From Candidatus Faecalibacterium intestinavium (GTDB lineage: Bacteria > Bacillota > Clostridia > Oscillospirales > Ruminococcaceae), in the NCBI GenBank assembly GCA_018883885.1, contig JAHLFH010000060.1:1-38374 (forward strand): DNA of 38,374 nt. Direction: 5' to 3'. Position 1 is the stretch's first letter, and each line of letters starts with the position of its first letter. The translations under genes and the position numbers were made by a program. Shown here one piece after another: positions 28,813 to 38,374 of this stretch. A model generated the notes under the pieces. That model was not told where the DNA came from. It made no database searches and saw only the letters and a program-made list of their open reading frames with translations.

Positions 28813-30609
28813 TTACCCGGCTGCATAGTCGGAGGCGTTGACGCCCGCGATCCGGCCAAAGACCACGAAGTCGCAGACCGCGTTGCCGCCGATCCGGTTG
28901 CCGCCGTGGACGCCGCCGGTGGTCTCGCCCGCTGCGTACAGGCCGGGAATGGCCTCGCCCTCGGTGCTGATGACCTGGGCCTCGGTGTTGATCTTGAGGC
29001 CGCCCATAGTGTGGTGGATGCCCGGGGCAATCTTGATGGCGTAGTAAGGCGCGGTGGAGAGATCCTCGTCCATGCCGTTGTTCCGGCCGAACTCCTCGTC
29101 CACACCAGCGGCGACACTGGCGTTCCAGGTCTCCATGGTGGAGACAAAGTTGCTGACGGCGTCGCCGGTCAGGCCCATCGCCTCGGCCAGGCCCTCATAG
29201 GTATCGGCCTGAACGGTGAGGCCGTTCTGGATGTACTTTTTGGTGGAGGCCAGATCGTCCACGACCCGCTGATCGAAGATGATGTAGGCGTAGCTGCCCT
29301 CCTGCTCCAGCTCGGCGGCGGAGACCGCGTCGCGGGTCGCCAGGTCGTTGCAGAACCGCTTGCCCGAGCTGTTCACCAGAATGCCGCCCATGCTGCGGAC
29401 GCTCTCAGAAACCAGCAGCCCGGTCTCCTGGTAGACGGTGGGGTGGAGCTGAATCTGCTCCATATCCACGGTGTCGGCCCCCACGGCCACGCCCATGGTG
29501 ATGCCGTCGCCGGTCGCGCCTGCGTGGTTGGTGGTGACGGCCCCAGCCAGAGACTCGTTGTACTGAGTCATCATGTCATAGTTGGCGCCGAAGCCGCCGG
29601 TGGCCAGCACCACAGCTTTGGCGTGGATGGTGTAGTTGGTGTCGGCGCTCTGGGCCAGGACGCCCGCAGCCGCGCCGTTCTCCATCAGGATCTCGGTGGC
29701 CTCTGTCTCGAGGAAGAGCTGGACGCCCATCTTCTCCACCTGCTTGCTCAGCTTGTCCACCAGGTAAGAGCCCACGGCGCTGCCGTCCTCGGGCTCATGG
29801 AGATACTTGTGGACGGTGCCGCCGGTGGCCTCCACCTTGGGCAGGGGGGCGCCGATGCTGGCCAGCCAGTCCACCGCCTCAGCGCTGTTCTCGGCCATGG
29901 TGGTGACCAGGTCAAGGTCGTTGATCTGGTGGCCGCCGTTCATGGTGTCCTCAATGAACTCGGCCACGCCGCTGTCGGTGATGCCCAGAGCCGCCTGATA
30001 CTCAGTCCCGGCTGCGTTCATGCCGCCGGTAGCCTTCAGGCTGTTGCCGCCCACAATGGGCATCTTCTCCAGGATGATGACCGATGCGCCGTTCTCGGCG
30101 GCCTGCGCGGCTGCGGTCAGGCCCGCGCCGCCTGCGCCAACCACCACCACGTCGCACTCGAGGGTCTCGTCGGTCCGCTCAGCGTCCCCGCCTGCGGTGG
30201 GCTCCACGTCAAAGGGAGCGGCGTCGATCCCCATGGCCTCCAGGGCGCTGCGGACGGCGTTCTTGATGGCGTCGCTGGTGACGGTGCAGCCCGCAATGCC
30301 GTCCACCAGGAGGCTCTGGCTCTCAACGATCATGCCGGGAATCTTCTCCACGGCAACCGAGCCGATGCCCTCGGTCTCGTTCTGCTCAATGACTTCGATG
30401 GAATAGATTCGGGTGCTGTCGGCGGTGACTTCTACCACCACGTCCCCTTCGATGCCTTTGGCGCTGCCGGTGGCCACCTGCTGGACCTCGCCGGAGGCCG
30501 AGCCGGCCTGGGATGCTGCGGTGCTGGAGCTGCTCTGGCAGCCGGTCAGCAGCATCGCTGCCGCGCAAAAGCCGCAGAGGACCCGCGCCAGTGTTTTCTG
30601 GATTTTCAA
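28813..30609 (-). CDS. Exported FMN-binding/FAD-dependent flavoprotein reductase (fumarate/urocanate reductase-like), lipoprotein
   Basis: Lipobox LLTGCQSS; FMN_bind-like GIAGCTVTSDAI; FAD_binding_2 VVVVGAGGAGLTAAAQAAENGASVIILEK; C-terminal GETTGGVHGGNRIGGNAV. Likely TTG start at 30609 behind AAGGAGG. Confidence 0.85.
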   Translation of the reverse strand: MKIQKTLARVLCGFCAAAMLLTGCQSSSSTAASQAGSASGEVQQVATGSAKGIEGDVVVEVTADSTRIYSIEVIEQNETEGIGSVAVEKIPGMIVESQSLLVDGIAGCTVTSDAIKNAVRSALEAMGIDAAPFDVEPTAGGDAERTDETLECDVVVVGAGGAGLTAAAQAAENGASVIILEKMPIVGGNSLKATGGMNAAGTEYQAALGITDSGVAEFIEDTMNGGHQINDLDLVTTMAENSAEAVDWLASIGAPLPKVEATGGTVHKYLHEPEDGSAVGSYLVDKLSKQVEKMGVQLFLETEATEILMENGAAAGVLAQSADTNYTIHAKAVVLATGGFGANYDMMTQYNESLAGAVTTNHAGATGDGITMGVAVGADTVDMEQIQLHPTVYQETGLLVSESVRSMGGILVNSSGKRFCNDLATRDAVSAAELEQEGSYAYIIFDQRVVDDLASTKKYIQNGLTVQADTYEGLAEAMGLTGDAVSNFVSTMETWNASVAAGVDEEFGRNNGMDEDLSTAPYYAIKIAPGIHHTMGGLKINTEAQVISTEGEAIPGLYAAGETTGGVHGGNRIGGNAVCDFVVFGRIAGVNASDYAAG

Positions 30610-30802
30610 TGGAACATCCTCCTTTTCATCTGTGAAAACTGGAATTGCCATGTTTTTCACGAACCATGCATCCTCATTGTAGCAAAAGAACGACTCTTTT
30701 GGAAATTCATTTTATTTATGCCAAATATAGCCTTTTGGAATGGTTTGTGCTACACTTGCCTCAAAGAGTTACGACAAAAATCCAAAGGGAGCGAGAAACG
30801 GC

Positions 30803-31699
30803 ATGGAACTGCACGAGATGGAATATTTCGTGGCCATTGCCCGGGAGGGGAACATCACCCGGGCGGCGGAAAAACTCTACGTCAGCCAGCCCACCTTAAC
30901 CAAATACCTTCAGCGGGTGGAAAAGGAAGCGGGCCTCCCCCTCTTTCAGCGGGCGGGGCGGCGGCTGGTGCCCACCTATGCGGGGGAGCGATATCTCGCC
31001 CGGGCGGAGGAGCTGCTGCGGATCGGGCGGGAGCTGGACGCCGAGCTGGCCGACCTGCGGCAGGAGGACAGCGGCCGGCTCCGGGTGGGGATTCCCCCGG
31101 TGCGGTGCAGCTACTCTCTCCCGGCGGTGCTGCCGGGGTTCCGCCGGCTTCATCCCAATGTGGAGATCCGCATTCTGGAGGAGGACAGCGAACGGCTGGA
31201 CGCAGCCCTCTGCGCCGGAGAAACCGACCTGAATTTCTACAATCTCTCCGCCCAGGACCCCCGGCTGGAGTACCAGCTGCTGAGCCGGGACGCCGTCTGC
31301 GCGGTGCTGCCTGCGGGGCACCCGGCGGGGAAGTCTGCCGTCCAGCGGGGGGACAGCCGGGAGCTGGATCTGTCCAGCCTGACGGGGGAGACCTTTCTGC
31401 TTCAAAAGCGGACCCAGCGCCAGGGCCAGTATCTCTATGAGCTGATGCGCCGCCAGAAGGTCACCCCGGCCCGGGTGCTGGAGACCAGCAACATCCGGGC
31501 GGCGTTTGCCCTGGCTGTGAACGGCTACGGGGTCGCCTTTTTGGCCGAAGGTCTGCTGCGGCGGCTGGACCAGGGCCAGCCCTTCGACGCTTACCGGCTG
31601 ACGGGCGGGCCGTCCATGGACTTTGTCGCCGCCTGGCGGAAGGGAAGCTACCTGCCCGCCTTCGCTCAGGATTTCATCCGTCTGATGCAGGAGGTATAA
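30803..31699 (+). CDS. LysR family transcriptional regulator
   Basis: MELHEMEYFVAIAREGNITRAAEKLYVSQPTLTKYLQRVEKEAGLPLFQR. Divergent from the flavoprotein gene. Confidence 0.93.
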   Translation: MELHEMEYFVAIAREGNITRAAEKLYVSQPTLTKYLQRVEKEAGLPLFQRAGRRLVPTYAGERYLARAEELLRIGRELDAELADLRQEDSGRLRVGIPPVRCSYSLPAVLPGFRRLHPNVEIRILEEDSERLDAALCAGETDLNFYNLSAQDPRLEYQLLSRDAVCAVLPAGHPAGKSAVQRGDSRELDLSSLTGETFLLQKRTQRQGQYLYELMRRQKVTPARVLETSNIRAAFALAVNGYGVAFLAEGLLRRLDQGQPFDAYRLTGGPSMDFVAAWRKGSYLPAFAQDFIRLMQEV

Positions 31700-31742
31700 T
31701 CATTCCTCCGCGCTGCGGCTTGCCGCAGCAGCCGGACAAAGA

Positions 31743-31786
31743 AAGCCGGGCCCTCCCACCTTTGGAGAGGGTCCGGCTGCATTTTT
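31743..31786. terminator. Rho-independent terminator
   Basis: AGCCGGGCCCTC ... GAGGGTCCGGCTGCATTTTT. Confidence 0.75.
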
Positions 31787-31802
31787 GATCTCTGCGTCTG
31801 GT

Positions 31803-32474
31803 TTATGCCACAGCGGAGAAGCCGCCGAAGGCTGCCTGGGCGGCGTCGGGGGTCGGCTGCTCGGACACAGCCCGGGTGCTGGTGCGGGTGGTGCCGCCCG
31901 AGACATAGACCCTGCCGCACTCGGGGCAGATGGCGGTGTGGTAGGTCACCGACTGGGAAACCACCTCCCGGCCTTCCCGCCGGGCCTGCGCCTGTTCCCG
32001 GACCACATGCTCCTGCTCATGACCGCGGACGGCGGACGCCGCCAGCTCGGGGGCCACGTTGGTAGGGGTCTTGAAGGAGACGCCCGGGTCGTTCGAGCCA
32101 TCCTGATACTTCCGTTCCTTGCAGGTCTGGCACTCCCCTTCCTCCATGACTTCCTGCGCGGACTTTGCCTTCTCGATTTCCTTGTCCACTTCTTCGGGAC
32201 TCAGGTACTGGATTCTCCCCTGGACCGCCAGCGCGGCGGGGTCTCCGCCTTCCCGGTAGCAGGGGGCCGCCGCCGCACCGGTGAGGGTAGTGGAGCCGGG
32301 TTCTTCCCGACTGGCGGAAGGGGCCGCCGTCACCGGAGGGATCGGCTGGCTGACCGCCGGATTTTGGGCGCCGGAAACCGCGCCCTGGGGCAGCCCGGCC
32401 GCTGCCACAGACCGTTCCCGCCCGGAGGCAGAGATGCTTCCGCCCATGCCATACAGGCCATACAAACCAACCAT
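31803..32474 (-). CDS. Conserved hypothetical protein with HEQEH (HExxH) motif and two Cys pairs; SprA-like putative metalloprotease
   Basis: MVGLYGLYGMGGS start with GGAGG RBS; CQTCKERKYQDGS, SAVRGHEQEHVVREQAQARREGREVVSQSV, CPECGRVYVSGG. Confidence 0.7.
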   Translation of the reverse strand: MVGLYGLYGMGGSISASGRERSVAAAGLPQGAVSGAQNPAVSQPIPPVTAAPSASREEPGSTTLTGAAAAPCYREGGDPAALAVQGRIQYLSPEEVDKEIEKAKSAQEVMEEGECQTCKERKYQDGSNDPGVSFKTPTNVAPELAASAVRGHEQEHVVREQAQARREGREVVSQSVTYHTAICPECGRVYVSGGTTRTSTRAVSEQPTPDAAQAAFGGFSAVA

Positions 32475-32633
32475 ACCCGCACCTCCCCGGAAAAACTTGA
32501 ATCCTGTCCCAAACGCCGCACCCACGCGGCGCTTCTATCCTGATTTTATTATACCAGTGAAACCGGGCCGGCGCAAGCAAAATGACCCAACCATCAGGCA
32601 AAATTTTCCGCTTTAGGAGACTTTATTCCGGCG

Positions 32634-33064
32634 TTATTCGGCGGTCACCTTGAGCAGCTCCGGGAAGGAAGTCATGTTGTAATTGCCTTGCCCTGAAGGT
32701 CCGCCAGCGCAAGCGTCTCGCTGTCGCGGTCGCGGGATGTGTAGACGGTGGACAGCTTTTCCACGGTCAGGGTGCTGCCGGCCGGAATCTCCACCTGAAA
32801 TTCCTGTTTGATGGTCCGCCGGTCCATGACAATAAATCCCTTTGCCTCCTGCGGAACGCCGTTCATGGCAAAGGAGAAGGTGGTGTTGAAAACAAAGTGG
32901 ATGCCAGACTGGCCGGTGGTCTGGTTGTACTGCATATGGCGGCCCTCAAACAGCCGCTTGTCCCCTTCCGAGAAGTGCTGGCTGCCGCTGTTATTCATCT
33001 GGCCGTTAATGCCGCCTGCGATGTCCAGGCGCATCCCGCCCCGGACGGCTTTGTGACGGTTCAT
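32634..33064 (-). pseudogene. Relic of a GH65-type sugar phosphorylase/hydrolase N-terminal domain fused out of frame to an unrelated C-terminus
   Basis: GINGQMNNSGSQHFSEGDKRLFEGRHMQYNQTTGQSGIHFVFNTTFSF...VMDRRTIKQEFQVEIPAGSTLTVEKLSTVYTSRDRD resembles the GH65 N-terminal domain. It ends near 32672, and another frame continues GNYNMTSFPELLKVTAE*. Confidence 0.6.
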
Positions 33065-33087
33065 TCTCAAAACCTCCCATCAAAGCG

Positions 33088-33097
33088 AAAACGTTTT
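33088..33097. promoter_or_regulatory. LacI-family operator-like palindrome
   Basis: AAAACGTTTT upstream of the GH65 relic and adjacent to the lacI-type gene. Confidence 0.5.
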
Positions 33098-33187
33098 TGT
33101 GAATTTAGAATAACATACTCCCCGGCCTTTGTATATCCTCAGAATCTACAAACCTGCCGCGAAGCTTTTGTTCTCTCTATCCAGTTT

Positions 33188-34204
33188 TTACAGTTTTCCC
33201 CTGGCGCTGCCCCGGATTACCAGTTCATACATCATATGGTCGACCCGAATATCCGCCTGGCCCTCGATCTTTTGGTAGATGGCCTTGCCCGCCATATAGC
33301 CCATGAGGTAAAAGTCCTGGCGGATCGTCGTCAGTCCGCCGTAGAGATAGCGCGCTACCGGGATATCGTCGAACCCAATCACCGCAATCTGCTCCCCTAC
33401 GGTCAGCCCTTTTTCCTCGATGGCCCGGCAGACGCCGAGGGCCATCAGATCGCTGGCGCAGAAGATGGCGTCAATCCTGCTGTCCTGCTCAAGCAGCTGC
33501 CGGGCTTTCTGATACGCAATGTTTTCATCAAAATCGGCGCTGATCATCCATTCCGGCCTGAAAGGCAGCCCAGCCTCCGCCAACGCCCGGCGATACCCTG
33601 CTCCGCGCAGGATCGAGACGTCAGCATCCGGCCCGCCATTGACCATTGCGATGCTGCGGCGGCCATTTTTAAACAGGAATTTCACCGCCTCATAGGCGGC
33701 GCGTTCGTTATCCATCGTGATGTCCATCACGTCGGGCTTTTCGGTGCGAACATCAATAAAGGCACAGGGGATGTCGATTTGATCCAGCTGCTGGAGATAG
33801 GGGTCATGCAGCCGAAAGCCTGCACAGATCAGCCCGGTCAGCTGCTTGCGAAGGCAGAGAACCTTGAGGGGGCGCTGAAGCTGCTGCCGGTCGTCGGTGG
33901 TCATAAGAATGAACTCGATGTTATTGTCCTGGCAGGCGTGGCAGACCCCGCTGAGGATGCCGTAGACAGAGCCGGAGGGGTCCATGGGACGCAGATCGTT
34001 AATCAGCAAGCCGATGACCTTATCGACCCTGCCTCCCATGCTCCGCCCCGCCACATTGGGGACGTAGTTCATTTGACGGGCAATCTCCTGGATTCGCTTG
34101 CGGGTCTCAGGATTCACATCCGTATAATCGTTCAGAGCCTTGGAGACTGTCGTAATCGACACGCCCGCCTTCTTGGCCACATCGCGGATTGTTGCTCGTT
34201 CCAT
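33188..34204 (-). CDS. LacI family transcriptional regulator
   Basis: ATIRDVAKKAGVSITTVSKALNDYTDVNPETRKRIQEIARQMNYVPNVAGRSM, with sugar-binding PBP1 fold. Confidence 0.95.
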   Translation of the reverse strand: MERATIRDVAKKAGVSITTVSKALNDYTDVNPETRKRIQEIARQMNYVPNVAGRSMGGRVDKVIGLLINDLRPMDPSGSVYGILSGVCHACQDNNIEFILMTTDDRQQLQRPLKVLCLRKQLTGLICAGFRLHDPYLQQLDQIDIPCAFIDVRTEKPDVMDITMDNERAAYEAVKFLFKNGRRSIAMVNGGPDADVSILRGAGYRRALAEAGLPFRPEWMISADFDENIAYQKARQLLEQDSRIDAIFCASDLMALGVCRAIEEKGLTVGEQIAVIGFDDIPVARYLYGGLTTIRQDFYLMGYMAGKAIYQKIEGQADIRVDHMMYELVIRGSARGKL

Positions 34205-34429
34205 CCTATCACCTTTCCTGACTATGCTCAGCCTGTTTTCTTAGCCGCAAGATTTCAGCGATCTTGATTCGCGATTTTTCACAGAAAAGCATAACACAGT
34301 CTATCTTTTTTTCCAAGGGAAGAAACCGGGTCAAACGCAAATATTTTGAGGCAAACCGTATGCAGCTGTCAACGCCTGTACGGCGGACAGATGTTTTTTC
34401 CATCCAACCCGACCTGATTTCTCTGGAAA

Positions 34430-34484
34430 AAAAGAAATCCGAACCCATCTCCTGTTCGGAAGATAAAGTTCGGATTTCTTTTGT
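34430..34484 (-). terminator. Terminator downstream of tRNA-Pro
   Basis: AAGAAATCCGAAC ... GTTCGGATTTCTT hairpin, T-rich on the minus strand. Confidence 0.8.
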
Positions 34485-34485
34485 T

Positions 34486-34563
34486 TGGTCCGAGTGGCGA
34501 GAATCGAACTCACGGCCTCTTGAACCCCATTCAAGCGCGCTACCAAAACTGCGCTACACCCGG
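34486..34563 (-). tRNA. tRNA-Pro (anticodon GGG), CCA encoded
   Basis: Minus strand CCGGGTGTAGCGCAGTTTTGGTAGCGCGCTTGAATGGGGTTCAAGAGGCCGTGAGTTCGATTCTCGCCACTCGGACCA; cloverleaf pairs by hand. Confidence 0.93.
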
Positions 34564-34675
34564 ATATCCATGCCGTCTGCGGGACGCTTCCCGTGGCGAC
34601 ATGGGTTATTATATCCTTTTTGGGGGGATTTGTCAACTGTTTTTTCGCTTGTTTTTTCGTCCGGGCCCAAACTTT

Positions 34676-37540
34676 TCAGTCCTGGCCCTGCTCGCCGGCC
34701 TGCTGGCGGCCCCGCTCCAGCAGAGGCTTCAGGTACTGGCCGGTAAAGCTTCCGGGCACGGCCGCCACTTCTTCGGGGGTGCCGACGGCAACAATCTGCC
34801 CGCCTGCGCTGCCGCCCTCGGGGCCAAGGTCGATGAGATAATCGGCGCATTTGATGAGGTCCAGATTGTGCTCGATGACGATGACCGTGTTGCCCGCATC
34901 CACCAGCTTTTGCAGCACCTCGATCAGCCGGTGGACGTCCGCAATGTGCAGGCCGGTGGTGGGCTCGTCCAGAATATAGACCGTCTTGCCGGTGCTTCGC
35001 CGGGCCAGCTCGTTTGCCAGCTTGACCCGCTGGGCCTCGCCGCCCGAGAGGGTGGTGGCGCTCTGGCCCAGGGTCACATACCCGAGGCCAACGTCCAGCA
35101 GGGTTTCCAGCTTTCGGGCGATCTTGGGCTGGTTGGCAAAAAAGGTCGCCGCTTCCTCGACGGTCATGTTCAGCACATCCGAGATGGTTTTTTCCCGGTA
35201 CTTAACCTCCAGGGTTTCCCGGTTGTACCGCGCCCCCTTGCAGACCTCGCAGGGGACGTAGACGTCGGGCAAAAAGTGCATCTCGATCTGAAGGATGCCG
35301 TTTCCCTCGCAGGCCTCGCACCGGCCCCCCTTGACGTTGAAGCTGAACCGGCCCGGCCCGTAGCCCCGCATCTTCGCGTCCTGGGTCTGGGCAAAGACGG
35401 CCCGGATGTCGTTGAAAAGTCCGGTATAGGTGGCCGGATTGGAGCGGGGTGTCCGGCCGATGGGCTGCTGGTCGATGCCGATGACCTTGTCCACATATTC
35501 CAGCCCCTCCACCCCGTCGCTCTTGCCGGGGCGGGTTCGGGCGCCGTTCAGCTCCCCCGCCAGCGTCTTGTACAGAATCTCATTTACAAGGCTGGATTTT
35601 CCGCTGCCCGAGATGCCGGTGACGCAGATAAATTTGCCCAGAGGGAAGTCCACCGTAAGGCCCTGAAGGTTGTTCTCCCGGGCGTTCACCACCCGCAGAA
35701 CCTGGCCGCTGCCGGGGCGGCGGGTCTCCGGCACGGCGATCCGCTTCCGGCCTGAGAGATAGTCCCCGGTAATGCTGCGTTTTGCGCGGCAGATGGTTTT
35801 GACGCTGCCCGCGGCCACGATCTCACCGCCGTGTACCCCCGCCCCCGGGCCTACATCCACGATATAGTCGGCGGCGCGGATGGTATCCTCGTCGTGCTCC
35901 ACGACGATGACCGTGTTGCCCAGGTCCCGCAGGTGCTTCAGCGTGTCGATCAGTTTGTTGTTGTCCCGCTGGTGCAGGCCGATGGAGGGCTCGTCCAGGA
36001 CATAGAGCACCCCGGACAGGGCGCTGCCGATCTGGGTGGTCAGCCGGATGCGCTGGCTCTCGCCGCCCGAGAGGGTCCCCGCCGAGCGGGCCAGGGTCAG
36101 GTAATCGAGGCCCACGCTCTGCAAAAACTCCAGACGGCTGCGAATCTCTTTCAGGATCTGGCCGCCGATCTGCCGCTCCTTCTCGGTCAGCTTGTCCGCG
36201 CTGTCCCGCAGAAAGTCCAGCTCTTCCCGGATGGACATCTCGCAGAACTGGCTGATGTTCACCCCGCCCACGGTCACCGCCAGCACCACCGGCTTGAGCC
36301 GCTGGCCGCGGCAGGCGGGGCAGTCCACCCCGGACATCACCCCGGCGATTTCTTCCTTCATCCACTCGCTGCTGGTCTCCCGGAAGCGGCGCTCGAGGTT
36401 TTCCACGATGCCCTCAAAGGCGCTGAAATACTCCCCGCTGCCGAACTCGTTGGTCCGGTGCAGCTCCAGCTTTTCGCCGTTGGTGCCGTAGAGCAGGGCG
36501 TTCACCGCCTCCCGGCTCATCTCTTTGATGGGAGTGTCGAGGGTGAAGCCGTATTTTTTCCCGAGGCCCAGATAATACATCTCGCTGACGCTTCCCTCGG
36601 CGTAATACCAGCCGCTGGCCTTGATGGCCCCCTGCCGGATGGAGAGGCTGCGGTTGGGGATGATCCGGTCCTCGTCCACCCGCATGAAGATCCCGAGGCC
36701 GGTACACTTCTCGCAGGCGCCCTGGGGGTTGTTGAAGGAGAACAGGCGGGGCGTCAGCTCCCCGATGGAGATGCCATGTTCGGGGCAGGCAAAGTTCTGG
36801 CTGAAGGTCATGCACTCTCCCCCGATGACCTCCACCTCGGCGATGCCGTCGGCCAGCGCCAGCGCGGTTTCGAGGCTGTCGGCCAGACGGCTGCGGACTC
36901 CTTTCCGGATCACCAGCCGGTCCACCACGATCTCCACGGTGTGTTTGATGTTTTTCTCGAGGGTGATTTCCTCGTCCAGGTCATAGAGGCTGCCGTCGAT
37001 CTTCACCCGGGCGTAGCCGGCCCGGCGGGCGGCGTCCAGCTCCTTCTGCTGGGTGCCCTTCCGCTGGCGGACCACCGGGGCCAGCACCTGGAATTTGGTT
37101 CCCTCGTCCAGCTTGAGCACCGCGTCCACCATCTCGTCCACGCTCTGCTGGGTGATGACCCGCCCGCAGACCGGGCAGTGGGGCACCCCCACCCGGGCAT
37201 AGAGCAGGCGGAGGTAATCATAGATCTCGGTGACCGTCCCCACCGTGGAGCGCGGGTTGTGGCTGGTGGTTTTCTGGTCGATGGAGATGGCCGGGGACAG
37301 GCCGGTGATCTCGTCCACATCGGGCTTGTCCATCCGGCCCAAAAACATCCGGGCATAGCTGGACAGGCTCTCCACATACCGGCGCTGGCCGTCGGCATAG
37401 ATGGTGTCGAAGGCAAGGCTGGACTTGCCCGAACCGGACAGCCCGGTCATGACGATCAGCTTCTCCCGGGGGAGGGTCAGGCTGACGTTTTTCAGGTTGT
37501 GCTCCCGGGCGCCCTTGATTACAATTTTATCGTTTGCCAC
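34676..37540 (-). CDS. uvrA: Excinuclease ABC subunit UvrA
   Basis: 954 aa; [44 protein letters not shown]; two ABC domains with Zn Cys clusters. GTG start at 37540 overlapping the uvrB end. Confidence 0.97.
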   Translation of the reverse strand: MANDKIVIKGAREHNLKNVSLTLPREKLIVMTGLSGSGKSSLAFDTIYADGQRRYVESLSSYARMFLGRMDKPDVDEITGLSPAISIDQKTTSHNPRSTVGTVTEIYDYLRLLYARVGVPHCPVCGRVITQQSVDEMVDAVLKLDEGTKFQVLAPVVRQRKGTQQKELDAARRAGYARVKIDGSLYDLDEEITLEKNIKHTVEIVVDRLVIRKGVRSRLADSLETALALADGIAEVEVIGGECMTFSQNFACPEHGISIGELTPRLFSFNNPQGACEKCTGLGIFMRVDEDRIIPNRSLSIRQGAIKASGWYYAEGSVSEMYYLGLGKKYGFTLDTPIKEMSREAVNALLYGTNGEKLELHRTNEFGSGEYFSAFEGIVENLERRFRETSSEWMKEEIAGVMSGVDCPACRGQRLKPVVLAVTVGGVNISQFCEMSIREELDFLRDSADKLTEKERQIGGQILKEIRSRLEFLQSVGLDYLTLARSAGTLSGGESQRIRLTTQIGSALSGVLYVLDEPSIGLHQRDNNKLIDTLKHLRDLGNTVIVVEHDEDTIRAADYIVDVGPGAGVHGGEIVAAGSVKTICRAKRSITGDYLSGRKRIAVPETRRPGSGQVLRVVNARENNLQGLTVDFPLGKFICVTGISGSGKSSLVNEILYKTLAGELNGARTRPGKSDGVEGLEYVDKVIGIDQQPIGRTPRSNPATYTGLFNDIRAVFAQTQDAKMRGYGPGRFSFNVKGGRCEACEGNGILQIEMHFLPDVYVPCEVCKGARYNRETLEVKYREKTISDVLNMTVEEAATFFANQPKIARKLETLLDVGLGYVTLGQSATTLSGGEAQRVKLANELARRSTGKTVYILDEPTTGLHIADVHRLIEVLQKLVDAGNTVIVIEHNLDLIKCADYLIDLGPEGGSAGGQIVAVGTPEEVAAVPGSFTGQYLKPLLERGRQQAGEQGQD

Positions 37541-38374
37541 TGTATCTTCTTCCTTTTCTCTGTGTCTGTGCGCGGTTGGCCCGCCGCTCGGTCTCAGCCT
37601 GGGAGTCGGTGGTGGGGTTTTCGCCCCGGCGCAGCCGGTCGATCTGATCCCGCAGGAAGGCCGCGTGCTCGAATTCCAGCAGCTTTGCGGCCTCTTTCAT
37701 CTCCCTTGTCAGCCGCTCGATGGCCGCCTCCCGCTCCAGTTTGCCCATCCGGCGGGTGTTGAGCTTGGCGTTTTCGGCCTTGTCGCTGATCTCGATGGAA
37801 TCCCGAATCTCCTTGACGATGGTTTTGGGGACAATGCCGTGGGCCTCGTTGTAGGCGGTCTGGATGGCCCGGCGGCGCTCGGTTTCGGTGATGGCTCGCT
37901 CCATGCTGTCGGTAACGGTGTCGGCGTACATGATGACCTTGCCGTCGGCGTTCCGGGCCGCCCGGCCGATGGTCTGGATCAGGCTGGTCTCGCTGCGGAG
38001 GAAGCCCTCCTTGTCGGCGTCCAGAATGGCCACAAGGCTCACCTCGGGCAAATCAAGGCCCTCCCGCAGCAGATTGATTCCCACAATGACGTCGATGGAC
38101 CCCAGGCGCAGGTCCTTGATGAGCTCCATCCGCTCGAAGGTATCCACCTCGTGGTGCATATATTTGACCTTTACCTTCTGCTCGGTGAGGTAGTCGGTCA
38201 GGTCCTCGGCCATCTTCTTGGTCAGGGTGGTGACGAGGACCCGCTCGTTCCGCTCGACCCGGGCGTTGATCTCGCCCAGCAGGTCGGTGACCTGCCCTTC
38301 CACCGGGCGGACCGAGATGGGCGGGTCCAGCAGCCCGGTGGGCCGGATGACCTGCTGGGCCACCTGGGTGCTGT
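37527..38374 (-). CDS. uvrB: Excinuclease ABC subunit UvrB, C-terminal part (truncated by window edge)
   Basis: [35 protein letters not shown] ... [57 protein letters not shown], with C-terminal UVR motif. Confidence 0.97.
   Translation of the reverse strand, partial: STQVAQQVIRPTGLLDPPISVRPVEGQVTDLLGEINARVERNERVLVTTLTKKMAEDLTDYLTEQKVKVKYMHHEVDTFERMELIKDLRLGSIDVIVGINLLREGLDLPEVSLVAILDADKEGFLRSETSLIQTIGRAARNADGKVIMYADTVTDSMERAITETERRRAIQTAYNEAHGIVPKTIVKEIRDSIEISDKAENAKLNTRRMGKLEREAAIERLTREMKEAAKLLEFEHAAFLRDQIDRLRRGENPTTDSQAETERRANRAQTQRKGRRYSGKR

Noticed and set aside
28708-31440. 910-aa plus-strand ORF across the flavoprotein and LysR start
   Set aside because: Antisense to the flavoprotein and out of frame with LysR.
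34486-34563. tRNA-Pro as an integration site for a mobile element
   Set aside because: No integrase, and I saw no duplicated tRNA 3' end in the window.
35831-37762. 643-aa plus-strand ORF opposite uvrA/uvrB
   Set aside because: Antisense artefact; uvrA is conserved throughout.

Overview
This is a GC-rich bacterial chromosomal segment. Gene content and signals suggest Clostridia (Oscillospiraceae/Ruminococcaceae-like); that is inference. Most genes are recognisable core or metabolic genes. In order: end of a coiled-coil cell-envelope protein, a GT4-type glycosyltransferase and a YbhN/UPF0104 membrane protein; pflB-pflA; a compact AT-rich restriction-modification cassette (C5-cytosine methyltransferase plus NotI-family endonuclease); a five-gene branched-chain amino-acid-type ABC transporter operon; a MATE transporter with a divergent LysR regulator; bioY; argF; a ComEB-like dCMP deaminase; an EF-G-like GTPase; a large surface lipoprotein (BspA-like LRR, five Ig-like Big_3 domains, GLUG-like beta-helix repeats); greA-lysS; an alpha/beta hydrolase; a DUF5655-like protein; an exported FMN/FAD reductase with a divergent LysR regulator; a conserved HEQEH protein with two Cys pairs; a GH65-like gene relic beside a LacI regulator; tRNA-Pro(GGG); and uvrA-uvrB. 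Most interesting: the NotI-like R-M island, flanked by near-identical direct repeats that are half of a terminator stem; the decayed GH65 locus that keeps a LacI-type operator; paired GTTAG-N6-CTAAC elements around the pflB leader; the HEQEH protein; the mosaic lipoprotein with an operator-like palindrome upstream. I saw no clearly new multi-gene system. All assignments come from reading the sequence without database searches.
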